The position numbers and the translations under genes are program-made. This document shows positions 10,207-20,532 of a DNA stretch of 64,000 nt, piece after piece. Below the pieces are notes generated by a model, which was not told the DNA's origin, ran no database searches, and was given only the letters and a program-made list of their open reading frames with translations. Source of the stretch: Parapristionchus giblindavisi (lineage: Eukaryota > Nematoda > Chromadorea > Rhabditida > Diplogasteridae); assembly GCA_943737045.1 (NCBI GenBank), contig CALSFV010000037.1, positions 744,001 through 808,000 on the forward strand, read 5' to 3'. Each line of letters begins with the position of its first letter. Within the stretch, counting starts at the first letter, position 1.

Positions 10207-12565
10207 CTAGCAATGCTGGCCAATGAACAGAATGTCATCGTTTCCTCTGACAATCAGATAGATGAACGGACGATCGATAGTGATGATGACTTTTTCTGGA
10301 CAACAACTGAATGGCACAATCTTCACGAGAGTAGCCGCGGATGCCTCCGTGCCCTCTTCTGATACCTGTGAAAAAATAAAATTGTTTTTGAATGTTTCAT
10401 TTTTTTCCAAATGTTTGTGCATTGAATAATTCGAACGATATACAGAATTTCAACTTTCAAATTAGGTGTAACTGTCAGGTTCGTTTTCTCTCTCGCAAAG
10501 TATTATTTCGTATTCATAGTGATAAAATGACCGCATATATGTTTAAACGGTAGTGGTAGGTTCACAACTTGAAGGTATACCCCAAGATCGTTAAAGGCAC
10601 ATCCCAAGCTAATTTTACTCTCCTCATTGGCCATACTCTATCGCAGATAAAGAAAGCGAGAGAGTATGGCCAGAGCGGAGAGTTTTCGAAGCTGTACTTA
10701 CCTCGATCACGGCTTTGTGAACGATTTGGGACACGAAGACTGGTTCGGTGGAAATCTGAATAATCAAATATATTTATTGCAATGCATTTCATCAATTTTT
10801 CTTTCACTTGTAGTCTACATAAAGCCTACTTCAAGTTTGTGGCGTATGTCAAGTACACTTTGAATTTAATAAAAAAAATGACTGTTATAATTGCAAAATC
10901 GTCATACTCCAGTGAGATTGGCAGTGGATGGATCGAACAGCTTTGACACTCCAAGCTTCTTCAACGAGGCCTTTCCGTCAGTTGTTGACTCGATCTTGAA
11001 CTTGGGCAACATAAGCTGAAATATAGTTTGATGCGGAGTATAGAATTCGCGAAAAATATCTCCTTTTCACTTATTTGTTTACTTTAGAAGAGATCCTGAA
11101 TATTTCTTTGGCGGAAAGATTTATTTCCCGATTTTCATTATATCTAATCCAACACTTTACCGTAGAAACAGTTGAATCATAAATATTGGATGTCCAATCT
11201 GTCATGTCTCTCATAGTCTTTCCCAGTGTATCCGCTGTCACTCCTTCTCTCCATGAACCAAAATCTCCCGAAGGCATCATAATGATCATAGAGTAATTTG
11301 TATCCTGAATTTGATCAAAGATGAAAGATCAATCTGGAGATAGATTATACCTTGTATGGAAGAGCTACAACTGTCAATTCTGGAGTGATATGGGAATGGA
11401 TTGCAGGATCGTTATCCACCATGAAGGAAACCTTGAATGTTATTGATAAATGGTCATGAATTCTCCTCATCATGCCCTTCGTAGAGCACAAAAAGTAAGA
11501 TGTGAAGAAATGAAACTTATACCCCTCTAAAGGCCCACTCCGAGCTAAATTGGAACTCTCTGGCAGCACTCTCTCGTAGACAAGGAAAGTGAGAGTGCAT
11601 TACCAGAGTGGGGAGTTTCAATTTAGCTCGACTGTGCCTTTAAGCAACTGATAAACTCACTTGTCTGTCTTCTTTAACACCATGGAAAGTTCTTTTTACA
11701 GTTTCCGTCGCATTAAACTCCTTCATCCATTGTCCCTGTAATTGTGATATCCATATCAGATTGATCTTTGATCTTTGTATATTATTAATGCGAACCTTAA
11801 AGTATACTGCGTTGATTAGTAGGGCAGCAGCTTCTTTGAAAATATCAGGCGAAACGAGTTCGGGAATCATTCCACCTGTCCCATTTTTCACTACTCCGTT
11901 CACTCTCTGAAAAAATACTTTTTGATCTTTGATCTTCGCTCTTTGATTTTTGATCTCTTACCTCAGCGGACGATTTTCCATCACTAAAATTGAGCTGTTC
12001 TACACCAGCAGCGTACGCCTTTGCCACATGCGCAGCACACTCAGATTTCAGATTAAAGCTCTTAAAGATCAGTTGTCGATTGATATTTGATATGTTTACC
12101 GTACCTTATTAAGGAAAAAGTTATTCACTACAGTAGTGACAACGCCTTTGCTGTTGGATGAAGATAAATCTCTAGATAGTTTGGAATAGAGAGAGGAGAC
12201 TTCTTTTGGAGAAAGATCTGAATGACTAAGGCCTGTTCAATAGCACGGGAAAGTAAACGAAGTTAGGGCTCATTTTCTATTATTTTCCATTATTTTCGCT
12301 ATCATTCACACATATTGGAGTGGATTTTAGAATATTTTAAAACATTCAGAATACCTTTAGCCAATAGTTTTGTCAACTCAGTCTGAGTATTCCCTCTGGC
12401 ACCATCATGGACAATAGCAAGAGCAGATCCGAGTGAGAATGGAGAAATGACAAAGTTTGATGAAGAATCGGATGAAGAACGGAGGAGATTGAGGGCGAAT
12501 TGAGTTGATGAAGAAGAGATTTCAAAGTGGAAGAGATGAAGAAGAATCACTATGTGTAATATCAT
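10207..12565 (-). CDS. Serpin, complete, 10 exons, about 389 aa
   Basis: Protease inhibitor of the serpin family. Exons (5' to 3'): 12565-12355, 12232-12105, 12060-11962, 11906-11796, 11735-11661, 11431-11351, 11304-11161, 11015-10908, 10755-10702, 10365-10207. All phases agree and no stop interrupts. Landmarks: helix B/C region FVISPFSLGSALAIVHDGA (about residues 31-49), VNGVVKNGTGGMIPELV, ALLINAVYFK, LPKFKIESTTDGKASLKKLG, hinge EEGTEASAATL (340-350), and distal DRPFIYLIV plus ILFIGQ. The alanine/serine-rich hinge argues for an inhibitory serpin. By the 17-residue rule P1-P1' is Phe356-Ser357, suggesting a chymotrypsin-like target. The start ATG directly follows TTTTTCCAG, a good trans-splice or 5' UTR acceptor; an upstream in-frame ATG lies in a MITE and is rejected. 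The first residues are hydrophobic and could act as a signal peptide, so localisation is open. Confidence 0.93.
10591..10695. mobile_element. MITE, CTCTCTCG family, in serpin intron 9
   Basis: Starts TTAAAGGCACATCCCAAGCT and contains the paired arms GGCCATACTCT and AGAGTATGGCC around AGAAAGCGAGAG. It sits next to the splice donor of exon 9. Absent at this position in the + strand paralogue. Confidence 0.7.
11526..11643. mobile_element. MITE, CTCTCTCG family, in serpin intron 5
   Basis: Ends CTAAAGGCCCACTCCGAGCT and AGCTCGACTGTGCCTTTAA; internal arms GCACTCTCTCG and GAGAGTGCATT pair. Folds into a hairpin of about 115 nt. Confidence 0.8.
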
Positions 12566-12578
12566 CTGGAAAAATAGG
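12566..12578 (-). promoter_or_regulatory. Splice acceptor abutting the serpin start codon
   Basis: On the minus strand the ATG is immediately preceded by CTATTTTTCCAG, a polypyrimidine-AG acceptor. In nematodes such a site at an ATG commonly receives a spliced leader; a 5' UTR intron is the alternative. Confidence 0.55.
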
Positions 12579-12588
12579 ACAGGGAAAA

Positions 12589-12705
12589 TTAAAGGCACAC
12601 CCCGAAAAATTTTTAAACTCCACTCTGACAATGCACTCTCGTTGGAAAAGAAAGCGAGAGAGCATTGCCGCGACATTTACAAATTGGGTTGGGATGTGCC
12701 ATTAA
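12589..12705. mobile_element. MITE, CTCTCTCG family, just upstream of the serpin
   Basis: TTAA target at both ends (12589-12592, 12702-12705), ends AAAGGCACACCCCG and GGGATGTGCCATTAA, internal arms CAATGCACTCTCG and CGAGAGAGCATTG. It lies in the outron or promoter, 24 bases above the start codon, and supplies a spurious in-frame upstream ATG. Confidence 0.8.
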
Positions 12706-13555
12706 TTAAGGATGCTGAAGCCGCATTCGTTCGCAAACAAAAGTATGACAGATAGGAGAGCTTCAAATTGATACGAAAAAAAGTGAAACGGGTGAGCGAA
12801 AACATAATGCATAATTACTGATATTTCAGTCAAGGTACAGATATTTTTCTCATTAGTGACAATTAGTAGAGAATGAACGTGGAACATCACTTGAACAGTT
12901 GTGCTCAACTCAAGAGAAAGCGGATAGGACTCTTCTCTTTTTGAGAACTCTTACCACCCCTTCATTCATTTACGTCGTGACTTTTGGCTTTTGAACTCAT
13001 TATCAGCTTAACTCATTCGGCGCTTCTTCTGATTTCTCTCAAACTACCAAGACAACCATAAAGTAGAACTCCTGATTTGAGGAGGAAAAAAAAGTTCCCG
13101 AATTCGGGCTGTTTAAAAAACATGAACTGGAATGATTAGTAATAATTTTAAATTATGACAAGAAGTAGCCTTGGTTGGGAGTATTAACTATTTATTTATT
13201 CAAAATAGAATTTAATTTTGCAGTAAAATGGCATGAGTTAGATATGTGAAAAAATATGATTGTGAAGTAAAACGAGAATTGGGGCGATGGATTTAGGGGG
13301 CATAATAACCGTAGCGATAGGGAGATTGTAATCTTGCAATGATCTATCGCGGTGTTTTCCACGCCATCACTCTTTTTTGCACATAACAATTGACATTGCA
13401 GAAGGTGACAAAAGATTGGACGAAGAGGGAATTTGTTTATTTATCATGCATCATAGACACCAAGTTAAATAAGATTGAAATGAAGAATTTTGCACAAGGA
13501 GAACTAAAATTGGGGACAATGGGAATGGGGAAGGTGAAGACAGACTGATTTTTGA
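12706..13555. other. Non-coding upstream region of the serpin
   Basis: No gene, RNA gene or clear repeat recognised. Short open frames on both strands lack codon structure or known motifs. Confidence 0.5.
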
Positions 13556-13972
13556 GTTCCGACCAGGGCTGTGCGGCTAGGCGTTGCCGGTTTGCCGAAA
13601 TTGCCGAAATTGCCGGTTTTTCCATTGCCGTAATTGCCGAACCGGCAATTTCGGCAATTTTTTTTAAAAAACGGCAATTTATATTTTAACAATATGTTGA
13701 GGGTTTAATCACCATTTTCGCTGTCTTTTTTGTTGATCGTTATTCCAGTTTGTGAAAAAATGTTTATTACTCGATTTAAGCCTACCAAAGAAAAAATCAT
13801 TAAAATACGTTTTTGGAGGAAATTGCCGAATTGCCGAAATTGCCGTATTTGCCGATAATATTTGTTTTCGGCAATTGCCGGCTTGCCGAGTTGCCGAAAT
13901 TATTTGTTTTCGGCAATTGCCGGTTTGCCGAATTGCCGAAAATATGCCTTGCCACACAGCCCTGGTTCCGAC
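13556..13972. mobile_element. hAT-type MITE with 8-bp TSD
   Basis: Element 13564-13964 (401 bp) is flanked by the exact 8-bp duplication GTTCCGAC (13556-13563 and 13965-13972). Its ends CAGGGCTGTG and CACAGCCCTG form hAT-style terminal inverted repeats. The interior is packed with TTGCCGAAATTGCCG-like motifs in both orientations (for example 13584-13660 and 13818-13940). There is no transposase, so it is non-autonomous. The perfect TSD suggests a fairly recent insertion. Confidence 0.93.
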
Positions 13973-14128
13973 CATATTTTACCTACACCAATAAAGGAAA
14001 AATACTTCAGTTCAAAAGTCAGGAGAAAGGGAGAACTCTTAAACTTCTATTGTCAGCTGATCTCGATAAAGTGATTAAATGCAAATGATCATTTTTATTT
14101 ATTTTTTTAATGATCGTTCTCCACAAGG

Positions 14129-14344
14129 GTGTTTCATCAATTACAAAGTAACCGCTGTGCTCGCAATACAACAGTATGGATGCCGTTATCTCGCTCTCGC
14201 GTTGCTGGACGACCTCCACCGAGATGGAGGGATGATTTGACAAGAACTATCGGGCCTACATGGTGGAGGAGTATGAATAGTAACGGCTTTACTCGTTCCA
14301 TCCCCACCTAGCGATGATCGTTTGACGTGAATAAATAATTATTA
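14129..14344 (+). pseudogene. LINE (RTE-like) 3' tail fragment
   Basis: The frame ending at the stop at 14309-14311 includes RVAGRPPPRWRDDLTRTIG, resembling the C-terminal GRPxxRWxDD signature of endonuclease-reverse transcriptase LINE proteins. It is followed by an ATT-rich tail (AATAATTATTATTAAAG), typical of RTE-type 3' ends. Only the last ~60 codons remain. The assignment rests on motif memory without a search. Confidence 0.6.
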
Positions 14345-14694
14345 TTAAAGGTTTACTCCCGCGAATATTTTCGTGAACAAATTGTGAAGACAGAAAGTTA
14401 GCAAAAGTTATGTTACATACCATACACTATTTATTTTATGCTAATTTAACTTATTGATTGCTAGAATAATGAATGAATCATGCTAGCAATCGCAGGCAAA
14501 GGCTCCTTTTTTGTGAAAATAGGAAAGTTCGGCAATAGGATTCGAACCCGCGACCATGCGATAGCTAGTCAGAGGCTTTACCACTACGCAAAGGAACTGA
14601 TGCGTGAAACCTCTATCTTCTTGCATATCACTTGACACTTGTATAAGCGAGATGCAAGAGATTTGTATGAACATTCACGGGTCTCCACCTTTAA
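14345..14694 (-). mobile_element. TTAA MITE carrying a tRNA-like module
   Basis: TTAA at 14345-14348 and 14691-14694, with ends TTAAAGGTTTACTCCCGCG and ACGGGTCTCCACCTTTAA. On the minus strand the interior holds an A-box-like TTGCGTAGTGG and a B box GGGTTCGAATCC, spaced as in a tRNA. The same element in opposite orientation lies at 16146-16472. Confidence 0.85.
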
Positions 14695-15916
14695 AGTGTT
14701 CGTGTGCAAGAGATTATTTTATTGTAGCAATCACTGTTTACATTAATCATGAAATGACATTTATGAAGTAATATAATATGTTCGATTGTATTCTAATGTA
14801 TTCTTTAATGCGTCTTTGAAAATATCTTCTCACACTTTTCAGACAGTATACTGGGAACGATTTCTTTGCTTTGCTGATCATTCTCACGTTCCCCTCGTTC
14901 TCATTTCAAACAAACAGACGCTTATGGAAACATCAATAGCATACTTTGGTTTTTCCAAACTAGTAGTTTACTTACGTTACGTCACAGACTAGTGGTTTAC
15001 TGCTAATTTACTGCAAGTGAAAGAACATTTGACGAAATGCATTACCGTATTATGCACCACTTCTAGTAAACTTATGTTTAACTAGCCCTAGACTTGCAAG
15101 TCTACGGATAGTGTGAAAAATAAGTAAACTACTATTTTGAAAATACCAGAGTATCTCTTCCAGTAAATATTCACGTTCCTCTGAACATCAAGCACGGATA
15201 TCTGCAGTGAAAAACAGTGTGATTTCAGAAACCAGCGTGAGAATGTCTGCGAGTTTTTGTTATGCTGTAGCGATTATTCATGCTATTATGAAATTTATGC
15301 GACTATTACCCGACCTATTTGCATACACATTGTAACCTACGGTGAATATAGGGCCCTACCAATATCAATATCGATTGATTGATGGATTAATCATATAAAT
15401 AAATTTTTTATTGATCATCTATTGTATACTTTGAAATTCCGCGCTGTCCCTGTATTACGACGCTCAGCGCCGTGGTAGCCCTCTTTTATCCCCATTTCAA
15501 TTCCTAGCTTGTAGCTTCTTTATTTCGCTTTCTTTCTCAACGAAGTTGCTGTTAAGTCTGCTTCTCCTTAAAGATGGAGAAAGTAGTGACCGCAACGTCG
15601 CTGGTTCGAATCGTATAGCCGATCTTTTCAATTTCAAAAATTCGCGCCTTCCTGTAATATCAAGCAAGATTCGTCATCTTTCTACCTATCAGTAAGTTGA
15701 ATTTGCATAAAATCACATGTGTATTTTATTTATTTATCCTATCAAATATAATATATTATAATCAATATCAATCGCAATCAAATCGAGAAAAAACTTTATT
15801 GCATAAATGAATAGAAAATGTGAAAGAATATTACAAATATATTACAAATTCGAACATATATTGTACTATTCTTAGTTCCAGTCGACTTTTTTTTTATTTG
15901 CATGATATTTGACCGG
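14695..15916. other. Non-coding spacer
   Basis: No gene recognised. A B-box-like GGTTCGAATCGTA at about 15602-15614 follows a short hairpin (CTTCTCCTTAAAGATGGAGAAAG is paired), probably another tRNA-derived remnant. The rest is AT-rich and unremarkable. Confidence 0.5.
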
Positions 15917-18900
15917 CTACTTGTTGTATAACGCAGCAAGCGACGTTCCTCGTGACGAGCTCATGGTCTGCATGGATGCCGTATTGTTTTTCCATAGGTT
16001 GCTCCGATCAAATATGTTTCTGGAATTAAAAATCCCGTAAACAGGGTGCATGAGATATTGTTTATGCCCTAACCTGACGTTCCTTCGAATAGTCTTGTTC
16101 AATACGAGATAAATGAACGGAGGAGCGCCTCAAAATATTTGCATATTAAAGGTGGAGACCCGCGAATGCTCATTCAAATCTCTTGTATCTCGCTTATGCA
16201 AGTGTGAAGTGATATGCAAGAAGAGTGAGTCACAACTCGTCAATCCCTTAGCGCAGTGGTAACACTTCTCTCTAGATAGCGCATGGCCGTCGGTTCGAAT
16301 CCTATTGCCGAACTTTCCTATTTTCAAAAAGCGCGCCTTTGCATGCGATCGTAAGCATGATTCATTCATGTTTCTAGCAATCAATAAGCAGAATTAGCGT
16401 TGGTGTACTGTATGTAGAATAACTTTTGCTACCTTTCTGTCTTTACAGTTTGTTCACGGAGTCCACCTTTAATTTTTGTTCAATAACATGTATCAGAAAA
16501 AAACAATTGTTTCAAAAGGATTACGGGCGAGGTCAATCGATCGACCAAAGCCTTCATTATCCGACTCGTGTTCGACATCACGAGCATATTTGAAACTCTC
16601 CACTCTGACAATACTCTCTCGCTTTCTTTATCTACCAGAGAACGTTGCAAGAGCGGAGAGTAAAATTAGCTCGTGGTGTGGGTTTACAGCTGTGAATGTA
16701 ATGTCAAACCGTGACTGAGTTGCCAGCAAATTTGCCCAATCACAATTAATGTTTCCGAAACTTCGAAAAAGTTCATATAGACGTATCTGAACAGTAACGA
16801 TTAAATAAAGAGAAAATATAAAAAAATACTTACACTAGAGAAGCGACAACGCTGAAGCTGCATATGAGAGAAGCTTGAATGAACACCTGGAATAAAGATG
16901 TTTTTGTGCTTGTAGAGGATTAGGGTCTATTTTTAAATATGAATTCAGTGCATAAATGTCAACACAACTCACTGGAACACTCTTGCTCAGTGAACTCCGC
17001 TCGGTCAGTGTCATTTGTGCTCCCTGAAATAGGGGATTTAACTTATAAAAATATTAACTGTAGTTACATTTTTGCACGCCAATAATATGCACAAACAGAG
17101 ATACAATCCTGCCGAAGCTGTCACTATGAACAAATTGTTCACTGTGTGAGGGTAGTTTGGAAACTGCAATTGCTAGCATGAGATAAGATACTTGCAAAAC
17201 TGCACTACAAATGAAACAGTTTAATGCAATGATATCGTGGACTTGAAGCCCTTACGCGGTGCTACATTTATGTGCATGTCTATTTTGCAGTGAGTGAAAT
17301 GCCACACAAGCATAAGAACACATTATACTCTCTTGGAATTCAGTCGCACATGAAGTTGGCTTATTTCAGTTTCGACAGAACTAAAATAACCGTAGTAATC
17401 TAACCGATTCGGGATGGCTCGAGCCAATGAATGGATCGAAGAACATCGCCATGTATTTAGAATTGGTCATAAGATGAGGGGTAAAGAGAACGAAATAGAG
17501 TCCATATAAAGTAGCGAAGAGGAGATAAAGACCTGTTCGACCCTATAACGACGGAAAACATTTTTTTAACTTATCGATGTCACGATTGAAATTCCTTGGA
17601 ATTCAAAAAATTAGAGTTTTCTCAATATATTGTAGCATGGAATTTTGTTCTGTGCATGTACTCGGCGATCTGATTGAGCAATTAGGAAACGTCGCCCATG
17701 TTGTAACTCACAAACGTCAACTTTTCCGAAGATAGTGCTTTGGCCATAGCTAGATAGATCTAGGGAATTGTAGCACTAATTTTATAAATTTACAAGATTT
17801 CCCGAGATATGCGAAACGGAAATTTCGCTAATAAGCCGATCTCTGTGATGTAGGAAACTGAAAATGTGTTTGAACCTCGAAAACATGATGCATCCTGAGC
17901 AAATCAAGCATACGATTGGACACTAGAAGAAGACATCCAGCACTTGCTGCGCACCATACACCTGCAATTTTTCAACGTCAATTTATTCATTTCTTCTAAA
18001 ACAATAGATGAAGGGAGGACCGTTTCTCATCTTATTTTTGGGTAATTATTTTCAAATTGTATATTTTCTTAATTTTTATTATTTTTTCTTATACTTTATT
18101 CATGATATCATACATGACCGCGTCTTTGATAATCTGCAGCTCAAGTAAGAGAGTTTGTCGTCAGTGTACTAACCCAAACCAATTCTGCCTACAAGTACGA
18201 TGTACTCTGGACTGCTACAGTATACGTAACCCTGAAAATATATTACTGTGATAAAAATATACCAGATATGCTATCACATAAAAAATGTATTACATCACAA
18301 TACAAATGCTATGTTATTATTGGGTTGCAGATTTGGAATAACATAATCTTTGTGGAATCCATCTAATCATCAGAAACGTTATTTCGGTAATGTCTTGTTC
18401 AAAAATTATCAAACCAAAAAATGCGAGAGAGTGTGTAAAACGAGGAGTGCTTATCTGATTTTTTTTCTTTTCGCGATCTTTGAACATAGTAATAGTAGAA
18501 AAAACAACTCGCATTGATCAGAAAGTATCCAAAGCAAAGTGAATTCGCGAATATAGCAATCATATCTATGATTGCAAGCCAGAGCATGATCTGAATTCGG
18601 AAAATTAGTCTAAAAAAATCCAGGAAGAATTTATCGAACCTTATAACAGGTACAACGAAACTCCATGTACAACGCGAATATACAGGGGACATAAAACATC
18701 TAAATATTGATTTTTAAAGATTTTTTTCAGAGCTAAGGACCCACCCAAGCTAATTTGAAACTCTCCGCTCTGGCCGTGCTCTCTCGCTTTATTTGCGAGA
18801 GCGTTGCCAGAGCGGATAGTTTCAAATTAGCTTTGTGCTGATACCTCGCATATTGTTCCATATACCATTGAATAGTAACCGAATACAAGCTGATTTTCTC

Positions 18901-18941
18901 CATAATTAATTGACCACCACTCACCAGGCTCATGGACGGCA
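15917..18941 (-). CDS. Srt-class 7TM chemoreceptor (first exon not found)
   Basis: G-protein-coupled receptor like the nematode serpentine receptor class T family, expected in the plasma membrane of sensory neurons. Exons: 18941-18845, 18699-18640, 18590-18509, 18231-18174, 17961-17876, 17542-17405, 17163-17068, 17023-16973, 16886-16834, 16786-16710, 16128-16074, 16019-15917. Landmarks in order: FGYYSMVYGTICE then MFYVPCIFALYME (TM1), LAIIDMIAIFANS (TM2), YVYCSSPEYIVLVGRIGLG (TM3), VWCAASAGCLLLVSNRMLD, TLYGLYFVLFTPH and KYMAMFFDPFIG, FPNYPHTVNN, FIQASLICSFSVVASLV (TM6), GQICWQLSHG then PPFIYLVLNKTIRRNVR (TM7 and tail). All junctions are in phase except 18509 to 18231: the natural donor needs an alternative acceptor (about 18254) or the gene has a lesion there. 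A start exon with signal is missing. Confidence 0.85.
16146..16472 (+). mobile_element. TTAA MITE with tRNA-like module, in Srt intron
   Basis: TTAA at 16146-16149 and 16469-16472; ends TTAAAGGTGGAGACCCGCG and TTCACGGAGTCCACCTTTAA. A box TAGCGCAGTGG at 16249-16259 and B box GGTTCGAATCC at 16292-16302 match RNA polymerase III tRNA promoter elements. Cloverleaf pairing is poor, so it is tRNA-derived rather than a working tRNA gene. Confidence 0.88.
16575..16687. mobile_element. MITE, CTCTCTCG family, in Srt intron
   Basis: Arms ATTTGAAACTCTCCACTCTG and GAGCGGAGAGTAAAATTAG surround CTCTCTCGCTTTCTTT; terminal GTGTGGGTTTA. Lies just beyond the TM7 exon, in the intron before the receptor tail exon. 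Confidence 0.7.
18733..18838. mobile_element. MITE, CTCTCTCG family, in Srt intron 1
   Basis: Near-symmetrical hairpin: AGCTAATTTGAAACTCTCCG at the left pairs with GCGGATAGTTTCAAATTAGC at the right, loop region CTCTCGCTTTATTTGCGAGAG. Lies seven bases from the splice donor side of the exon at 18845-18941. Confidence 0.8.
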
Positions 18942-19576
18942 CTGCAATGTTGCGCACACATAGTCCTTGTATGATCAGAGTCCTTGTATGAGCTGCACTT
19001 CCCCTCCTCCCCTTTACCCCCACCCTCTCATTGTTTTTCTCTCTCTCTCTCTACCCCCACAAGCTCTAATTTATCTGTTATTTCAAATGTTGTCGCATCT
19101 TATTGATATGATAAATTAAATTAAATTAAATAAACATCCATGACCATTAGACTATTCTTGTGAGTTGTCTACTCTGTTCATGTTGCCAATGCACTTGTTC
19201 ATATACATATGGGAAACAAAATTCCCAACTTTCCGTACTTATGTACACTATTTGACAATATACTTATAACTAGCATTTGCACGTATACGGCAAATCGTTC
19301 GCAAACTATGCCAATTGTCATGTTCCTATCCTTCTGTTCTTAGCGCTCCCCAAAATTATCCCGTTAATCGTATCATAACATTTTATTAATATGTATCGTT
19401 GCGTGCTCGACGCGTAGATAAAATATAATATATGTATGCTCGGGCAACTGATCTCTATGAGATATTAATAATACCTGCAATTATAGAGGTCAACATTTGG
19501 CCAATCCCAGAAGGTGAGGAATTGGTCAACTTCAGTCATCAATGCTGCAATAACGAGGAATAGAATTTATAATAGT
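18942..19576. other. Non-coding spacer upstream of the Srt gene
   Basis: Includes a CT/CCCC-rich low-complexity tract (about 19003-19060). The missing first exon of the receptor should lie here, but no ATG plus donor in the required phase could be picked with confidence. Confidence 0.45.
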
Positions 19577-19666
19577 ATGCTGCAGTTGCCAGAGGAAAGA
19601 AGGACGCCCAGTCAAGAGATGGAGGGACGATTTCGTCAAGGTCCTCAATTCATGCAAGTTACCAGG
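19577..19666 (+). pseudogene. LINE 3' fragment (GRPVKRWRDD motif)
   Basis: In one frame the sequence reads QRKEGRPVKRWRDDFVKVLN, the same C-terminal signature as the fragment at 14129-14344 but from a different copy. It is cut by a MITE at 19667. Only a short remnant is visible. Confidence 0.55.
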
Positions 19667-19789
19667 TATTATAGAATTACAAAAGTTTTGCACACACCGC
19701 GCCAAATGCCGAATATAGTAAACTTCTCCACCGTTGAGAAAAAAAAACAGCGGAATTTGTATTGTTCGGACAGTTTTAATTCTATAATA
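19667..19789. mobile_element. TATTATAGAATTA-ended MITE, short form
   Basis: Ends TATTATAGAATTA and TAATTCTATAATA are inverted repeats. The interior (CAAAAGTTTTGC, TTCTCCACCGTTGAGAA, TTGTATTGTTCGGACAG) matches the longer 299-bp copy in each tandem unit (35468-35766) in the opposite orientation, with the middle deleted. Confidence 0.8.
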
Positions 19790-19866
19790 CAATCGTTCGG
19801 AATGAAGAAATCTCACGGTAACCCGGCTACGTAATCAGCTGATAAAGTTGTTTCAATGTCAATGCA

Positions 19867-19972
19867 TTATTAGCGTGCTTAATTATAATGATACAAAATA
19901 AATGTTTCCAATACACCACAAAGGACCCCGCAACATTTATTTTGTTTCATTATAATTAAGCACGCTAATAAT
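19867..19972. repeat. Inverted-repeat hairpin, about 105 bp
   Basis: ATTATTAGCGTGCTTAATTA pairs with TAATTAAGCACGCTAATAAT, and the adjoining AAAATAAATGTT pairs with AACATTTATTTT. The loop is about 30 nt. Likely a small non-autonomous element. Confidence 0.75.
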
Positions 19973-20532
19973 TTACATGATTATTGTCCGTATAAAATGC
20001 ACATGCATAATAAAATGACAAACTCTATGTAAATACCGAGCGCCTGCACTCTATCTCTTAACTCTCGATTACGTATCCACTTCCTCATGCCTAACGCTTC
20101 TGCGCTAATTTGATATTTAACATGAAATAGTCAATGCGGAAGCTCCGTACCATTAAAACAAGTGATTTTTATACGCTCAATATAAACAATTTACCATATT
20201 AAGAATGATTCTTACAAGATAAAGCACTCGAAGAAATTCTTCGGTCTGGGGAAAAATATCTGCATTTTACAGTAACTCAATCTTTTTATATACACGGAAT
20301 TTCTTTCCCATGGTCGTATAATGCCATGTGAGCATACATAGTAATGAAGGCTGAGAAGGTTTTAGCTTCATTAATCCTGCTGGGAGTGTTGATCATGTTT
20401 GTCGATCATAAACAGTCAACACGAGAAAATGCCGGACATTTGCCAACCACTGTAGCAAATTGTGCCAAAAGTCAACCTTTTTTATAGAAAACTTGTCCGT
20501 GACATATTGTACTCATTGTCAGAATGATCGCA

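Noticed and set aside
12302..12676. Serpin start at an upstream ATG giving a longer N-terminus
   Set aside because: The extra codons come from a MITE, and a splice acceptor directly precedes the ATG at 12565.
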